A stretch of 64,000 nt of DNA from Granulicella sp. dw_53 (GCF_018449545.1 NZ_JAAVUR010000001.1:124001-188000), one strand, 5' to 3'. Shown: positions 33,812 to 43,494, numbered from the stretch's first letter. Program-made: numbers and translations. The notes: generated from the letters alone by a model not told the origin.

Positions 33812-36589
33812 TCAATGGAAGTCATGCGACCGCATCTCTACATCGCTAAGCGCCAGTACATGCACGGCTGACGCTCTGACGTTGATAACACCGTCTTGAT
33901 TTTGGAGCGTGCCATCGACGCGGAGAAACTTTCCGCGCGTCACGGTGATGCGGTTCCGCTCGTACAGTTGCGGATTGATGATGGCGTTCGAGATGCCCGT
34001 TTCATCTTCGAGGCTAAGGAAGATGAAGCCCTCGGCTGTACCCGGACGTTGCCGAGCAATCACCGCTCCTGCGATTCGGGTATAGGTTCCATCCAGCATC
34101 CCACGCAGGCTTGCGGCCGGCAGTACGCCAGCCGCATTCATCTCTGCCCGGTGATATGCCATTGGGTGCGGGCCAAGCGTTACCCCTGTACTGTCAAAAT
34201 CAGCAACTAACCGCTCTTCAGTTGTCATGGGCCGCAGCGGAGCGGCGGCCTCCAGTTCGTGTTCGTCTCGGATATGCTCGAATAGGGGCCCAGCGGATTG
34301 CCCAGCACGCTCCGCGTTCCATAAAGCGGTGCGTCGGTGATGCTTCTCTCCAGTCCAGTTGAACGTTCCAGCTTTCGCCAAAAGCGTTAGCTCCGCCTTT
34401 TTGATCGACGGAACCCTGCGTCGAAGATCGTACTCCGAGGAGAACGGCCCATCCATTAAGCGAGCGTCGGTAATGGCGTCCGCTACTCTCTGCCGCAAGC
34501 CCTTCACATACTTCATCCCCATGCGGACGGCATAACGACCGGCATATCTGACGCGATCCTGCTCGCTTCGCTCTTCAAGCGTGCAGAACCAATCAGACCG
34601 CTGTACGTCAATCGGCACGATCTTGACGCCATGCCGCTTTGCATCATTCGCTATCGTGGCTGGCGAGTAGAACCCCATCGGCTGATTGTTAAAGAGGGCA
34701 CAGGTATACGCCGCAGGGTAATGATGGCGCGTGTAGGCACTCGAATACGCGATCGAGGCGAAGCTGTGCGCGTGGGATTCTGGGAACATAAACTCCTTCA
34801 CGGTCGCGAGTACACGCATCACCTCCTCCTGTGCTGCTGCACTAAATCCGTTTACGGTCATACCTTCGTGCAGCCGTGTCTTCAATCCAGCGATGATGGA
34901 TTCCGAGCGTTTGCCGCCCATCGCCTTCCGCAGTTCCTCGGCTTCGCCGCCTGTGAGGTTCGCTGCGACCATCCCAATCTTCATCACCTGCTCCTGAAAC
35001 AGAGGCACACCAAGCGTTCGTTCCAGAAATGGCTTGAAGGATGGATGAAGATAGGTCACAGGTTCTCTTCCGAGCCTGCGGGCAATGTAGGGATTGACGA
35101 ACTTTCCCGTCACCGGGCCAGGGCGGATGATGGCAACCTGCATGGACAGGTCAGCAAAGCACTTTGGCTTAGTGCGGGGCAGTGCAGACATCTGGGCCCG
35201 GCTCTCAATCTGAAACAGGCCAACGGTATCGGCCTGCTGAATACTCTCGTACACCGCGTCATCCTGCGGAAGCTGCGCGTAGTCGAGTTGTTCGCCGTAA
35301 TACTGCGGGACAAGGTAAGCGGCATCCTTGAGTACGGCAAGCATCCCAAGGCCGAGAAGATCCACCTTGATGATGCCCATGTCGGAGCAATCGTCTTTGT
35401 CCCATTGCACTACCGTCCGGCCAGGCATCGTAGCGCGTTCAATCGGCACCACCGAATCGAGATGCCCCTGGCAGATGACCATGCCTCCGGAATGCTGACC
35501 GAGGTTGCGGGGCAGACGCAATACATCACCGCATTTCTGAAGGTAGTGAACGATTCGCCGGTGCTTCAAATCAAGGCCGGCGGCCTTGAAGCTGTTTTCG
35601 AGCGTATCGCTCGGAGCCTTCCATTCCCACGCGCTCATGAGACCGGCGAGTTTCGCCGCCGTTTCCTGGTCGAAGCCGAGTGCTTTACCCACCTCTCGCG
35701 AAGCGGACCGGCTGCGGAAGGTGATGACGTTCGCCGTCATGGCGGCGCCCAACTCGCCGTAACGCTGATACACGTACTGAATCGCGCGTTCGCGATCAGT
35801 ATCGCTGGGCAGGTCGAGATCGATGTCCGGCCATTCGCCGCGCTCTTCTGAAAGAAATCGCTCAAAGAGCAGGTCCAGTCCAACCGAATCGACGATAGTG
35901 ATTTCGAGCGCGTAGCAGACAACACTATTCGCAGCCGAGCCACGCCCTTGAATCAAAATGCCGTTGTCCTTGCAGAAGCAGACAACGTCCCACACGATAA
36001 GAAAATACCCAGCCAACCCCAGCTTTTCGATGAGTCGCAGCTCGCGTTCTGCTTGCCGCTTGGCTTTCTCGTAAAGTGCCGGATCATTCTTAGGAAGATA
36101 GCGGCGACGCATACCTTCATCCACGCGCTTGCGGAGAAAGGAATCCATCGTCTCTCCATCAGGCACGGGATACGCCGGAAATTCGTATCCGAGGCCCGTC
36201 ATCTGAAATTGCAGACGGTCCGACAGTTCGCGGGTGTTGGCAACAGCCTCAGGATAGTCGTAGAAAAGCCGGTGCATCTCGACTGCTGTATGCAAGTGCC
36301 GCTCTGCATTGCGGTTCAGGAGCCGCCCAGCCGTATCGAGACTTTTGCGGTGGCGGATGCAAGTGAAGATGTCCAGGACTTCACGCTCATACGGAGTGCC
36401 ATAACTGACACCGCCCGTCGCCAGGAGCGGCAGGTTAAGCGAACGCGCAATACGAATCGCTGCACGGTTGCGATGCTCCTCTTCGCGGTCAAAGTGGCGC
36501 TGCAATTCGACGTAAACATTGCCGGAACCGAAGAGTTGTACCAACTTCTCTACGGCCTGGTGTGCGGCGTCGTAACCGCCGCGAGCCAA
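33812..36589 (-). pseudogene. dnaE2: dnaE2, large C-terminal part after an in-frame stop
   Basis: Error-prone DNA polymerase III alpha subunit (DnaE2), 925 residues of the expected roughly 1,078. It contains the end of the PHP domain (VYVELQRHFDREEEHRN), the palm motifs QGRGSAANSVVCYALEIT and GEWPDIDLDLPSD with catalytic Asp, the fingers, the helix-hairpin-helix region and the OB domain near the end. It is in the same frame as the N-terminal part at 36608-37045, separated only by a TAA at 36608-36610. A TTG at 36589 could allow reinitiation, giving a polymerase lacking the first 150 residues. DnaE2 carries out translesion synthesis with ImuA and ImuB. Confidence 0.85.
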
Positions 36590-36607
36590 TGCCGCAGCCA
36601 GCGGGCC

Positions 36608-37045
36608 TTAGATGCCACCCGTCAGGCAGACCAGACCGTTGCCGTACTCTTCCACGTCCGCAGCTACCGCCGCGCCTTCGGCCTTCGTTGCCTCGCGTAG
36701 CTTGAACTGCGTAAGCAGTCGCGAAAGATTCTGGTAGCCAAGGCGTGACTCTGCCAACAGCGGCAAACGCACAGGCTCAGCAGGAAGCTGATGGGGTAGA
36801 TACGGGGCAGGTTGAAGGCGTTGGCCCAGGTCACTGACAGCAACCTCCGCGCCGATGTGCGCTCGCACCCCGCACCGTGTTCCCTCCATATGAAAGCGCG
36901 CTGCTCCATAAAGACCGTTGCGGTCGAGCAGCGCCATCGCAGGCATCTCCAGATGCGCCGCTTGCTGCATCAGGAACTCCGGCATAGTGGCGCCTTCGAG
37001 GAAGCTGAAAGCCGACCGCGCATGTAGCTCCACGTAGTCAGTCAT
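36608..37045 (-). pseudogene. dnaE2: dnaE2, N-terminal part ended by nonsense codon
   Basis: The first 145 residues of DnaE2, starting MTDYVELHARSAFSFLEGAT, the conserved PHP-domain beginning. The frame stops at TAA within the motif LVCLTGGI-stop-GPLAAAL. Family members normally read LTGG-x-x-GPLA there, so one codon has become a stop. The start overlaps the end of imuB by 8 bp. A real mutation, a sequencing error, or stop-codon readthrough are all possible. Confidence 0.85.
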
Positions 37046-38525
37046 ACGTCCCCTGCAAATACCAGCAGCGGGAGCGTGGATCGAAGGCGATGCGACAGAG
37101 CCGTTCCACAGTCCCGTTCTCCAACCGGACATCCCACTCTTCGCGGCACCAGTTGGCCTCCGACCACCACTGTCCACTCACGCGGACCGGACCTGCAGCA
37201 TCCCGGACAACATAGGCCGCTCCATCCCAGAAGACCCGCACAGGTGCATGGTTCGCAAGTGAAACGCCGACCATGTGCGGTGGACGCGAGACGCGCAGAG
37301 CGAGAGGCGTCGAGAGTGACTGCCTCTCGTTCCGACGTGGTGGCGGCGGCTCAAACGGGACCATGCGAAAGGCGTTCGGTCGATGGTCGTCGGTCAGTTC
37401 CGGCGAGCCGACCCGTTGCTCTCCCAGGAGCTTCCGCATTCGCGCGAGCATCACTTCGAGCTGTCCCGGCTCCGGCGCTTGCGGCAGAAAGAGGCCATGC
37501 TGCGCTCGATACGGGGCGGCTGACTGCGCGTGAAGTTCTAAACCCACAATCCCTGCGCTCGGAGGATGCGTCTCCAGATCGAGCTGGAGGAGCTTGAGCA
37601 GGGTCGCCGTATCCTGCAACGGCAACGCAGGGCGAACGGTGCGCTCATGCTGTGCGCCGCCGTCGAGACGCAACACGACCCGGAGCGCGGCGATGGCCCG
37701 TGCCTTCCCGCGAACACGCTCCAGTAACTCCGTCGTCATGCGGGAGAGCAGAAACAGCAGACGTTCCAACTCCTCTACCGGAAAGTCCAGTTCCATTCGC
37801 TCTACCAGACCGGCCTCGAAGCTCGGTTCAATCGGGAACATCAAGTGCGGCCATGTACCGCACGCGAGAGAATGCAGTTTCTTTCCCGCTTGACCGAGCC
37901 GCGCAATCAAATCTGTCTCTGCCAGCGCGGCCAGCTCCGCACAGGTGCGAATACCCCAGGCCGCAAAAGTCGCTTCATGCTCCGGTGCAAGGTGGAGCGC
38001 CGTGACCGGGAGCTGACCGATCGCGTGCGCCTCGCAGCCGGACGGCACAATGGAGACGCCAGTCCTGCCACATGCAAGCGATATCGCAGCGTGGAAGTTC
38101 TCCGCGACGGCAATGTTCGCAAGAAAGCCCGCCGTCATCACACTCCGTCGCAATTTGTTCGCAAGCTCCGCAACATCGCCGTACAGGAGATCCATACCGC
38201 GAATGTCGAGCGCATAGGTGCCGGGCCGCTCTTCCACCGACTCGATACGGGGTGAGAACATGCACGCGACCTGGTGAACGGTGGCATGGGCCGTATGCTC
38301 ATGCTCGATAACACGACGGAGCGCGACGACTTCCGGGAATGTTTCGGCCTGTAGCCGAGTCATGCCGATCTCGACACCTTGAGAACGTGCCGCATGGTTG
38401 GCCGCGAAAACCATCTCAGTTGGCGGCTCTCCATCCAGCACGACAAACGGTCTTTTCCGCAAGTCCGGGCGCTGACGCGCCGCGGCCTGTGCGAAGAAGT
38501 TCGATGGATGGAGAACGGCGTACAT
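37038..38525 (-). CDS. imuB: ImuB, Y-family polymerase-like mutasome protein
   Basis: Protein of 495 residues. The Y-family fold is visible in MYAVLHPSNFFAQAAARQRP, RKRPFVVLDGEP and the AHATVHQVACMFSPRIESVE stretch, while the acidic residues needed for catalysis are not evident (for example MYAVLHP in place of a DxDxFF-type motif), as is usual in ImuB. It has the long C-terminal extension that contacts ImuA, DnaE2 and the clamp. It tethers DnaE2 at lesions. The ATG directly follows the imuA stop (TAA-ATG). Confidence 0.85.
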   Translation of the reverse strand: MYAVLHPSNFFAQAAARQRPDLRKRPFVVLDGEPPTEMVFAANHAARSQGVEIGMTRLQAETFPEVVALRRVIEHEHTAHATVHQVACMFSPRIESVEERPGTYALDIRGMDLLYGDVAELANKLRRSVMTAGFLANIAVAENFHAAISLACGRTGVSIVPSGCEAHAIGQLPVTALHLAPEHEATFAAWGIRTCAELAALAETDLIARLGQAGKKLHSLACGTWPHLMFPIEPSFEAGLVERMELDFPVEELERLLFLLSRMTTELLERVRGKARAIAALRVVLRLDGGAQHERTVRPALPLQDTATLLKLLQLDLETHPPSAGIVGLELHAQSAAPYRAQHGLFLPQAPEPGQLEVMLARMRKLLGEQRVGSPELTDDHRPNAFRMVPFEPPPPRRNERQSLSTPLALRVSRPPHMVGVSLANHAPVRVFWDGAAYVVRDAAGPVRVSGQWWSEANWCREEWDVRLENGTVERLCRIAFDPRSRCWYLQGTYD

Positions 38526-39299
38526 TTACCGCACCCTCGACCAAAGCGTCTCCGCCGACCAGCTCGCGCGCTGTACCGGCTTGCGTTGCTGGAACGGCGA
38601 GCCTTCGTTGCGATTGCGTTCTCGCGCGAACTGGTACTGCTGTTGCTCGAACAACGGAGTCTCGCCCTGGCTACTGAATGGCACAACCGCAGCCGGTTCA
38701 CAACGAACCGACAACGTCGCGCAACTGCTGGCGCAGGGGGATTGCGTGAGGAAGACCAGCGCGGTGCGTGCATGTTCCGCCGCAAGCCGAAAGCGATACC
38801 ACGTCCCCAGCGGGATGCGTTGCGTGTGTTGCGGCAACACATCGCTCATATCAAGCACGACTGCTGCAAAGCCTCCCGTCTGCAAGAGGAGATCGGTCGC
38901 CTTCAGTGCTTGCTCCAGCCGGGACCATGGCTTATCTGTCAGCTTCGTTCGGCGTTCCGCAGACATGCGAAGCCAGAGCAGCCGTCGCAATTCCACACCG
39001 GAAGCCGCTGCTGTCTCCGGCGACAGGGCATCGCTCACATCCACCCAGGCGCACGCATTGCCAAGCTGGGTGATTGAAGCGAGGGTGCAAAGGGCAAACG
39101 ATGTCTTGCCCGTGGAGGACGGGCCGCTGACCTCGGTTATGGTTCCACGCGGGATACCGCCCCCAAGCATGGCGTCCACCTCCGCCATGCCGCTCGCAAA
39201 GACCTCCGGGGCCTGTTTGATCTTGAGCGTGAGCGCGGCGGGCACACGTTGGGCCAACGTAGACTCAATCTGGACTCGGATTGCGGTGGCGGAGGGCAT
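38526..39299 (-). CDS. imuA: ImuA, RecA-like mutasome protein
   Basis: Protein of 257 residues with a RecA-like core: GMAEVDAMLGGGIPRGTITE, the P-loop GPSSTGKTSFAL, then FAAVVLDMSDV and ALVFLTQSP. ImuA regulates the ImuB-DnaE2 mutasome. The cassette imuA-imuB-dnaE2 is normally under SOS control. The motif at 39318-39336 lies 19 bp upstream of the start codon. Confidence 0.83.
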   Translation of the reverse strand: MPSATAIRVQIESTLAQRVPAALTLKIKQAPEVFASGMAEVDAMLGGGIPRGTITEVSGPSSTGKTSFALCTLASITQLGNACAWVDVSDALSPETAAASGVELRRLLWLRMSAERRTKLTDKPWSRLEQALKATDLLLQTGGFAAVVLDMSDVLPQHTQRIPLGTWYRFRLAAEHARTALVFLTQSPCASSCATLSVRCEPAAVVPFSSQGETPLFEQQQYQFARERNRNEGSPFQQRKPVQRASWSAETLWSRVR

Positions 39300-39317
39300 A
39301 AGCGTATTCGCTTTATC

Positions 39318-39336
39318 TTCGCCTATCGGGTTATCA
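39318..39336. promoter_or_regulatory. Shared motif, copy 2, upstream of imuA
   Basis: TTCGCCTATCGGGTTATCA lies 19-37 bp before the imuA start. It matches copy 1 at 17 of 19 positions. It could be a damage-response operator, but orientation relative to the gene differs between the two copies. Confidence 0.35.
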
Positions 39337-39484
39337 CCCCGTCAACCCGTATTGCCCTATAAAGAGGGCATTATCCTCTAAGTTGTTGAATGTAAGGCTA
39401 ATAATAATTAACTGCGACGGGTATGCAGACGTTCACTGATCGGGACTTGGCCGGCCACTATGCTGCCGGAAACTGGCACCAGAT

Positions 39485-39706
39485 TTATGGGAGTGAATCG
39501 AACAGGTCTTTAGAGCGGATCGAAAGCGCCCCGGCCAGCTTCACAATGTTTTCCAAAGCAACGTTTCGTTCGCCGCGCTCGACGCTGCCCACGTAGTTGC
39601 GATGTAAACCGGCCCGTTCCGCCAATTCCTCCTGCGAATAGCCGCGCTCCTCGCGTAGAGCGCGTAAGGCTATTCCAAAGAGGGACTTAATTGAAGCTTT
39701 GGGCAC
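39485..39706 (-). CDS. XRE-family transcriptional regulator
   Basis: Protein of 73 residues consisting of one Cro/CI-type helix-turn-helix domain: ALREERGYSQEELAERAGLH and RNYVGSVERGERN, with the conserved NIVKLAGAL third helix. It starts at GTG with AGGGA just upstream. Similar stand-alone regulators control transfer genes or restriction systems. Its target is unknown; it lies between the imu cassette and a small conserved gene. Confidence 0.78.
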   Translation of the reverse strand: MPKASIKSLFGIALRALREERGYSQEELAERAGLHRNYVGSVERGERNVALENIVKLAGALSIRSKDLFDSLP

Positions 39707-39794
39707 TCCCTAATGCTTGGGGATAGACCACTATGAGTCTACACACGATGAGTGTGATATTCTCCGTTTCAGTCGAGCCCACTAGAGTGTTGTC

Positions 39795-40013
39795 ATGTTC
39801 GAGTGCAAGGACGTTGCAGGTCGCGTGGTCCGTTCGATCCACCTTTACGGGGGTGGACCGGAGTGTCCAGAAGTCTCTATCGACTTTGAGGACGGCACGA
39901 ATTTTACGGTCAGCCTCGCTACAAAGCACACGTTGGAATACATGTTGACGCGGGACGAAGGCGGGGAACCCATCGTACTGAGCCAGGACGAAGTTCCCGT
40001 CCAGCATCTCTAA
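39795..40013 (+). CDS. Small hypothetical protein
   Basis: Protein of 72 residues, probably all-beta: VRSIHLYGGGPECPEVSIDF, then EDGTNFTVSLATKHTLEYML. I recall no named family. A frame on the opposite strand also exists here, but this one has the more regular protein composition. No membrane segment or signal peptide. Confidence 0.45.
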   Translation: MFECKDVAGRVVRSIHLYGGGPECPEVSIDFEDGTNFTVSLATKHTLEYMLTRDEGGEPIVLSQDEVPVQHL

Positions 40014-40043
40014 CGGATCAGCGCGGGTTCCAATCGAATTCCA

Positions 40044-40661
40044 CTAAGCTGACACTCGTGGTCGCTTGTCGTTCAAGAGTTTAAGAACACTCGAATCCAC
40101 CAGATAGTTGATGGTCGCTCCGCAGGCGAAACATTCGGTCTCTTGCAAGTCGCCTGTCTCTGTTTGATCTTCAATCGAGCAAGATCGTAAACACTCTGGG
40201 CAGGTCACGACGACATAGCCAGCGTCCTTGCGCGGAATCCAAAGGGGAGCTTTGTCGGCTTTGCCAATATGAGCGCGGATCGGGGATTCTGAGATCAGTT
40301 CCTTCATCTTTGCCTTTAGGTCTGTCGGAGTGTATTCACCTTTTTGAAAGAAATGATCCACCAGCAAACCGAGGGGCATGGTCGCAAGAATGAACTCGCC
40401 GCTGATCCCGATGGTTGGTAGATGGGGAAACCTGCGGCGAACAATGGAGAGCAATTCAAACCCGGACATGTTCGGCATTCTTAAGTCGGAAATAATCATG
40501 TCCGGCAGGATTTCTCTGAGTATCTTGAGAGCATCGAAACCATCTTCGGCAGTGCGGACCGAAAACCCGAAACTCCGCACGATGGCGGCGGTGGTCTGAA
40601 GCAGGACGGGATCATCGTCGACGATGAGTACACGGCATTTGAAAAGGCGGCTTACATCCAT
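40044..40661 (-). CDS. Response regulator with C-terminal zinc ribbon
   Basis: Protein of 205 residues. The receiver domain (about 8-125) has VLIVDDDP, the phospho-acceptor in MIISDLRMPNMSG, and the GISGEF and QKGEY (Lys) positions. In place of a DNA-binding domain comes a four-Cys zinc ribbon, CPECLRSC and CFACG, about 25 residues apart. Output is therefore probably by protein contact. It is downstream of the histidine kinase at 40830-41588 on the same strand, its likely partner. Confidence 0.78.
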   Translation of the reverse strand: MDVSRLFKCRVLIVDDDPVLLQTTAAIVRSFGFSVRTAEDGFDALKILREILPDMIISDLRMPNMSGFELLSIVRRRFPHLPTIGISGEFILATMPLGLLVDHFFQKGEYTPTDLKAKMKELISESPIRAHIGKADKAPLWIPRKDAGYVVVTCPECLRSCSIEDQTETGDLQETECFACGATINYLVDSSVLKLLNDKRPRVSA

Positions 40662-40829
40662 ATGAGGTTACCTGTGTCTTTCTTGCAGGAAACCCTTGGG
40701 CTCGCGCAATAGCGCCCTTGACCTGTTCGTGACTTGAAGAGGGTTTGACAGCGGGCACGAACGATTCTGCGCACTCTACTGTCTGAGATGGATCTTACTC
40801 CCCTCAACCATTAGTTGTCTGAAACGGCG

Positions 40830-41588
40830 TTAGAGCTGGGGTGCAACGTCTCCCACCGGACGTTTCGTCGGCAAAGTGATGCGGAAGGTCGTGCCGTTCC
40901 TGCGGGGAAGGGCGCTGCTTCGGGCAGAGATCGTGCCGGCATGGCGCTCAATGATCTTCTTTGAAAGGGCGAGGCCAAGCCCGGTGCCCCTATTTTCCTT
41001 CGTTGTGAAGAAAGGCTCGAATAGGCGCGCGACGTGATCGGGCGGCATTCCGTGCCCATTGTCCGCAACAAGCAGCTGCACTTGAGAGTCGCGCTTGCGC
41101 AAGCGAAGCGAAATCGTCCCACCTTCCGGAAGTGCGTCAAGCGCGTTCGCCAACAGATTGGAAACGACCTGCAAGATTTCTCCCGAATAGATTTCAGCGA
41201 AGCTTTCCTTCGCGAAGTCCCGTATGAGGTGAATCTTTTGAGCCGTGATGCGGCGATGGTGAATGCGGAGTGCCGCCTCCGCGAGTTCGATCAAGTCGAC
41301 TTCCTGTGCGTTTGGCAGCATACGGGCAAAGCCGAGGGTCTGTGCTGCGATCTGATGCACGGTGGCCATCTCTTCTTTCGCTTGACGGAGATGCTCACGG
41401 ATCGGGGCTAAGTCATTCTCTTGGTCGGCCAGGTGGATGAGATAGCCGACGGCTTCCAAAGGGTTGCGAATCTCGTGCATCACTTCGAGTGCGAATTGTC
41501 CCGCCAATGCTCGTTCTTCGGCTTTTCGTAACGCCTCTGCCGCGATGTCTAGCTTCGCTCGCAAATCTTTAATGATGTCCGCTTCCAT
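40830..41588 (-). CDS. Soluble sensor histidine kinase
   Basis: Kinase of about 252 residues without membrane segments. H-box FALEVMHEIRNPLEAVGYL, N-box QVVSNLLANALDAL, G1 VADNGHGMP, F-box FEPFFTTKENRGTGLGLAL. The N-terminus is a short coiled coil, so the signal would come through another protein. The ATG at 41588 is chosen over 41612 because CGGAGAAAG lies just before it. It is likely to phosphorylate the receiver protein encoded 168 bp downstream. Confidence 0.82.
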   Translation of the reverse strand: MEADIIKDLRAKLDIAAEALRKAEERALAGQFALEVMHEIRNPLEAVGYLIHLADQENDLAPIREHLRQAKEEMATVHQIAAQTLGFARMLPNAQEVDLIELAEAALRIHHRRITAQKIHLIRDFAKESFAEIYSGEILQVVSNLLANALDALPEGGTISLRLRKRDSQVQLLVADNGHGMPPDHVARLFEPFFTTKENRGTGLGLALSKKIIERHAGTISARSSALPRRNGTTFRITLPTKRPVGDVAPQL

Positions 41589-42102
41589 CGCTTTCTCCGG
41601 GTTCCTGCACATGAGCTCTGGAGAGACCGCGTTGGTGTCTTAGGCGACATACGAGCGCGTAGACCAGCGAACAGCTTGGCCTTTGAGATGCATCACCCGC
41701 CGAAACTGTTGGATAAGCCAAGGTTCGAGGGAGGTGTCTCCTCCCTGTCTCCAGCCGCGCTGCGTCTTCCGTCACCCACCTCAGCGGGCCGTTCCCGCCC
41801 GCAACGCCCACCCCAATAAGTCCTGTGCGCGATGCGCACGAAGAAGGAAGACAAGCCTCGCTAAGGGGCTCTGCCCCGATCGCGCGCGTCAAGGGGTTTC
41901 CCGCAGTCTTCCGCGCTTCGCTTGTGCAGACCTCCGCTGCGCTTCGCCCTTTCCGTTCCGCCTTCGGCTCCCTCTCCAAGGGTGGGAGATACCCCTCCCC
42001 TTGACGCTTGCTACCCCCGCCTTCGCCAGGTGGCGTTCGGCATGTACATGCCGCGTTTCAACGCGGAAGTGCAAAAGCAAAAGCCGACCAAGGAGCAAAG
42101 CG
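41589..42102. other. Structured intergenic region upstream of ardC
   Basis: About 510 bp without a supported gene. It contains repeat copy C (41737-41788) and perfect hairpins: AGGGAGG-N5-CCTCCCT near 41729-41747, GCGGGC-N7-GCCCGC near 41785-41803, and GTGCGC-N3-GCGCAC at 41825-41839. A frame continuous with ardC runs through it, but it has no protein-like sequence. This divergent spacer probably carries the ardC promoter; no clear -35/-10 pair was found. Confidence 0.5.
41737..41788. repeat. Dispersed imperfect repeat, copy C
   Basis: Begins TCTCCTCCCTGTCTCCAGCC and continues through GCGTCTTCC to AGCGGG, paralleling copy A at 26686-26737. Confidence 0.5.
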
Positions 42103-43062
42103 ATGAAAAAGACCGATACCAAGAACAGGCCGAGTATCTATCAGACCGTTACCGACCGCATCCTCTCCAGCCTCAAGGCTGGCGTGATTCCGTGGGAAAA
42201 GCCGTGGAAGACCCCACGGTTTACAGGCGGGCCATTCCCGCGCAACTTCTCCACCGGCAAGCCCTACCGGGGAATCAACGTCCTCTTGCTTTGGTCGAGC
42301 GACTACAGCAGCCCGTTCTGGCTCACCTTCAAACAGGCGCAGGACTTGAAGGGCCATGTTCGCAAGGGCGAACGCGGAACGCCGATTGTCTTTTATAAGC
42401 AGCTAACCGAACGCTCCGAGAAGGACGGCGGAGGGAACGAGGACGACGAACGTGCCCCGTTTCTTCTCTGCCATTACACCGTGTTCAACGTGGAGCAGTG
42501 CGACGGCCTCAACCTGCCCGAAATCGAACAGCCCACGACCGCGCAGGAGATCGACGAAGACGAACGCTGTGAAGGCATTGTGACCGCTTGGGGGAACCGT
42601 CCCGCTTTACATCTGACCAGCGCCAGCGAGTGCCGCGCCTACTACCGCCCAAGCACGGACTCTGTACACATGCCCGCGCGGAGCCGCTTCGTGGATGCGC
42701 CGCACTACTACAGCACTCTTTTTCATGAGCTAGTCCACAGCACCGGCCACGAAAGCCGCCTCAACCGCACCTTTGGCGACCACTTCGGCGATGAGCTTTA
42801 CAGCAAGGAGGAGTTAGTTGCGGAGATGGGCGCAGCATTCCTTTGCGCAATCGCTGGCATTGCGAACGAACACACCGACCGTAACACCACCGCCTACATC
42901 CAGAACTGGATTTCTAAGCTGGAGGAAGATAACCGCCTTGTCATCCATGCCGCCGCCAATGCCCAACGCGCGGCCGATTGCATCCTTGGCGAGAGCTTCG
43001 AGGCGACGAGCCAGACAGTGGAGCGTACAGAAGAAGCGGAGTCTTTAGGGGTGGCAGCATGA
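42103..43062 (+). CDS. ardC: ArdC-like antirestriction protein
   Basis: Protein of 319 residues. The N-terminal ssDNA-binding domain has YQTVTDRILSSLKAGVIPWE, KPWKTPRFTGGPFPRNFSTG and YRGINVLLLW. The C-terminal zincin-like metallopeptidase domain has HELVHSTGHESRL (HExxH) and the downstream KEELVAEMGAAFL Glu. ArdC shields incoming single-stranded DNA from host nucleases and restriction during conjugation. AAGGAG lies 6 bp before the ATG at 42103. The stop overlaps the next start (ATGA). Confidence 0.9.
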   Translation: MKKTDTKNRPSIYQTVTDRILSSLKAGVIPWEKPWKTPRFTGGPFPRNFSTGKPYRGINVLLLWSSDYSSPFWLTFKQAQDLKGHVRKGERGTPIVFYKQLTERSEKDGGGNEDDERAPFLLCHYTVFNVEQCDGLNLPEIEQPTTAQEIDEDERCEGIVTAWGNRPALHLTSASECRAYYRPSTDSVHMPARSRFVDAPHYYSTLFHELVHSTGHESRLNRTFGDHFGDELYSKEELVAEMGAAFLCAIAGIANEHTDRNTTAYIQNWISKLEEDNRLVIHAAANAQRAADCILGESFEATSQTVERTEEAESLGVAA

Positions 43063-43472
43063 AGACCATCCTTGCCATTCTCGTGAAGGCCGGAGGTTGG
43101 CGTCCTGACCTCTACCTCAAGATCGAAAACCCGCCCTACTTGGAACTCGTTATTGAGGCCGTGGACGAGTCCGGCCCTTGCGGTCTGCGTGCCCTGTCCG
43201 TCGCGCACTACGGAGAACAGAACGGCGACCTCATGCGCGACCCGGAGATGTGCTTTGAGCTTGGCTTCGCCGGTGGCGCACACCTGAACCCGTTCTATTG
43301 GCGCAATGACTATGTAGGCATCGAGCAGTGGAGCCGCTTCATTCAAGAAAGCAACTACTGCTTTCACACGCAGCTTTACGAGCAGCACACACAGTTTGCG
43401 AAGACGTGGGACAACAACCTGCGTGTCCAGGGCTTCGCGGAAGTTTTCACGGACAAGTGCATCGTCGGCTAG
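43059..43472 (+). CDS. DUF6908-type protein
   Basis: Protein of 137 residues whose PYLELVIEAVDESGP and LSVAHYGEQNGDLMRDPEM segments fit the DUF6908 family of plasmid and ICE proteins of unknown function. It is soluble. Coupling to ardC through a 4-bp overlap suggests a shared establishment role. Confidence 0.65.
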   Translation: MKTILAILVKAGGWRPDLYLKIENPPYLELVIEAVDESGPCGLRALSVAHYGEQNGDLMRDPEMCFELGFAGGAHLNPFYWRNDYVGIEQWSRFIQESNYCFHTQLYEQHTQFAKTWDNNLRVQGFAEVFTDKCIVG

Positions 43473-43494
43473 TCCGCTCCTCTTGGAGCGGACG
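43473..43494 (+). other. Hairpin between DUF6908 gene and parB-like gene
   Basis: GTCCGCTCC-TCTT-GGAGCGGAC is a perfect 9-bp stem directly after the stop codon. No T-run follows, so it may adjust mRNA stability rather than end transcription. Confidence 0.5.

Noticed and set aside
34631..35851. Plus-strand frame of about 400 codons inside dnaE2
   Set aside because: Shadow of the real gene on the other strand; no domain or start signal.
39687..40007. Minus-strand frame opposite the small gene at 39795
   Set aside because: The plus-strand frame has a more regular beta-type composition, and the minus frame overlaps the XRE gene start.
41683..42102. In-frame extension of ardC
   Set aside because: Contains hairpins and a dispersed repeat; ArdC begins at the ATG at 42103 with a good ribosome binding site.
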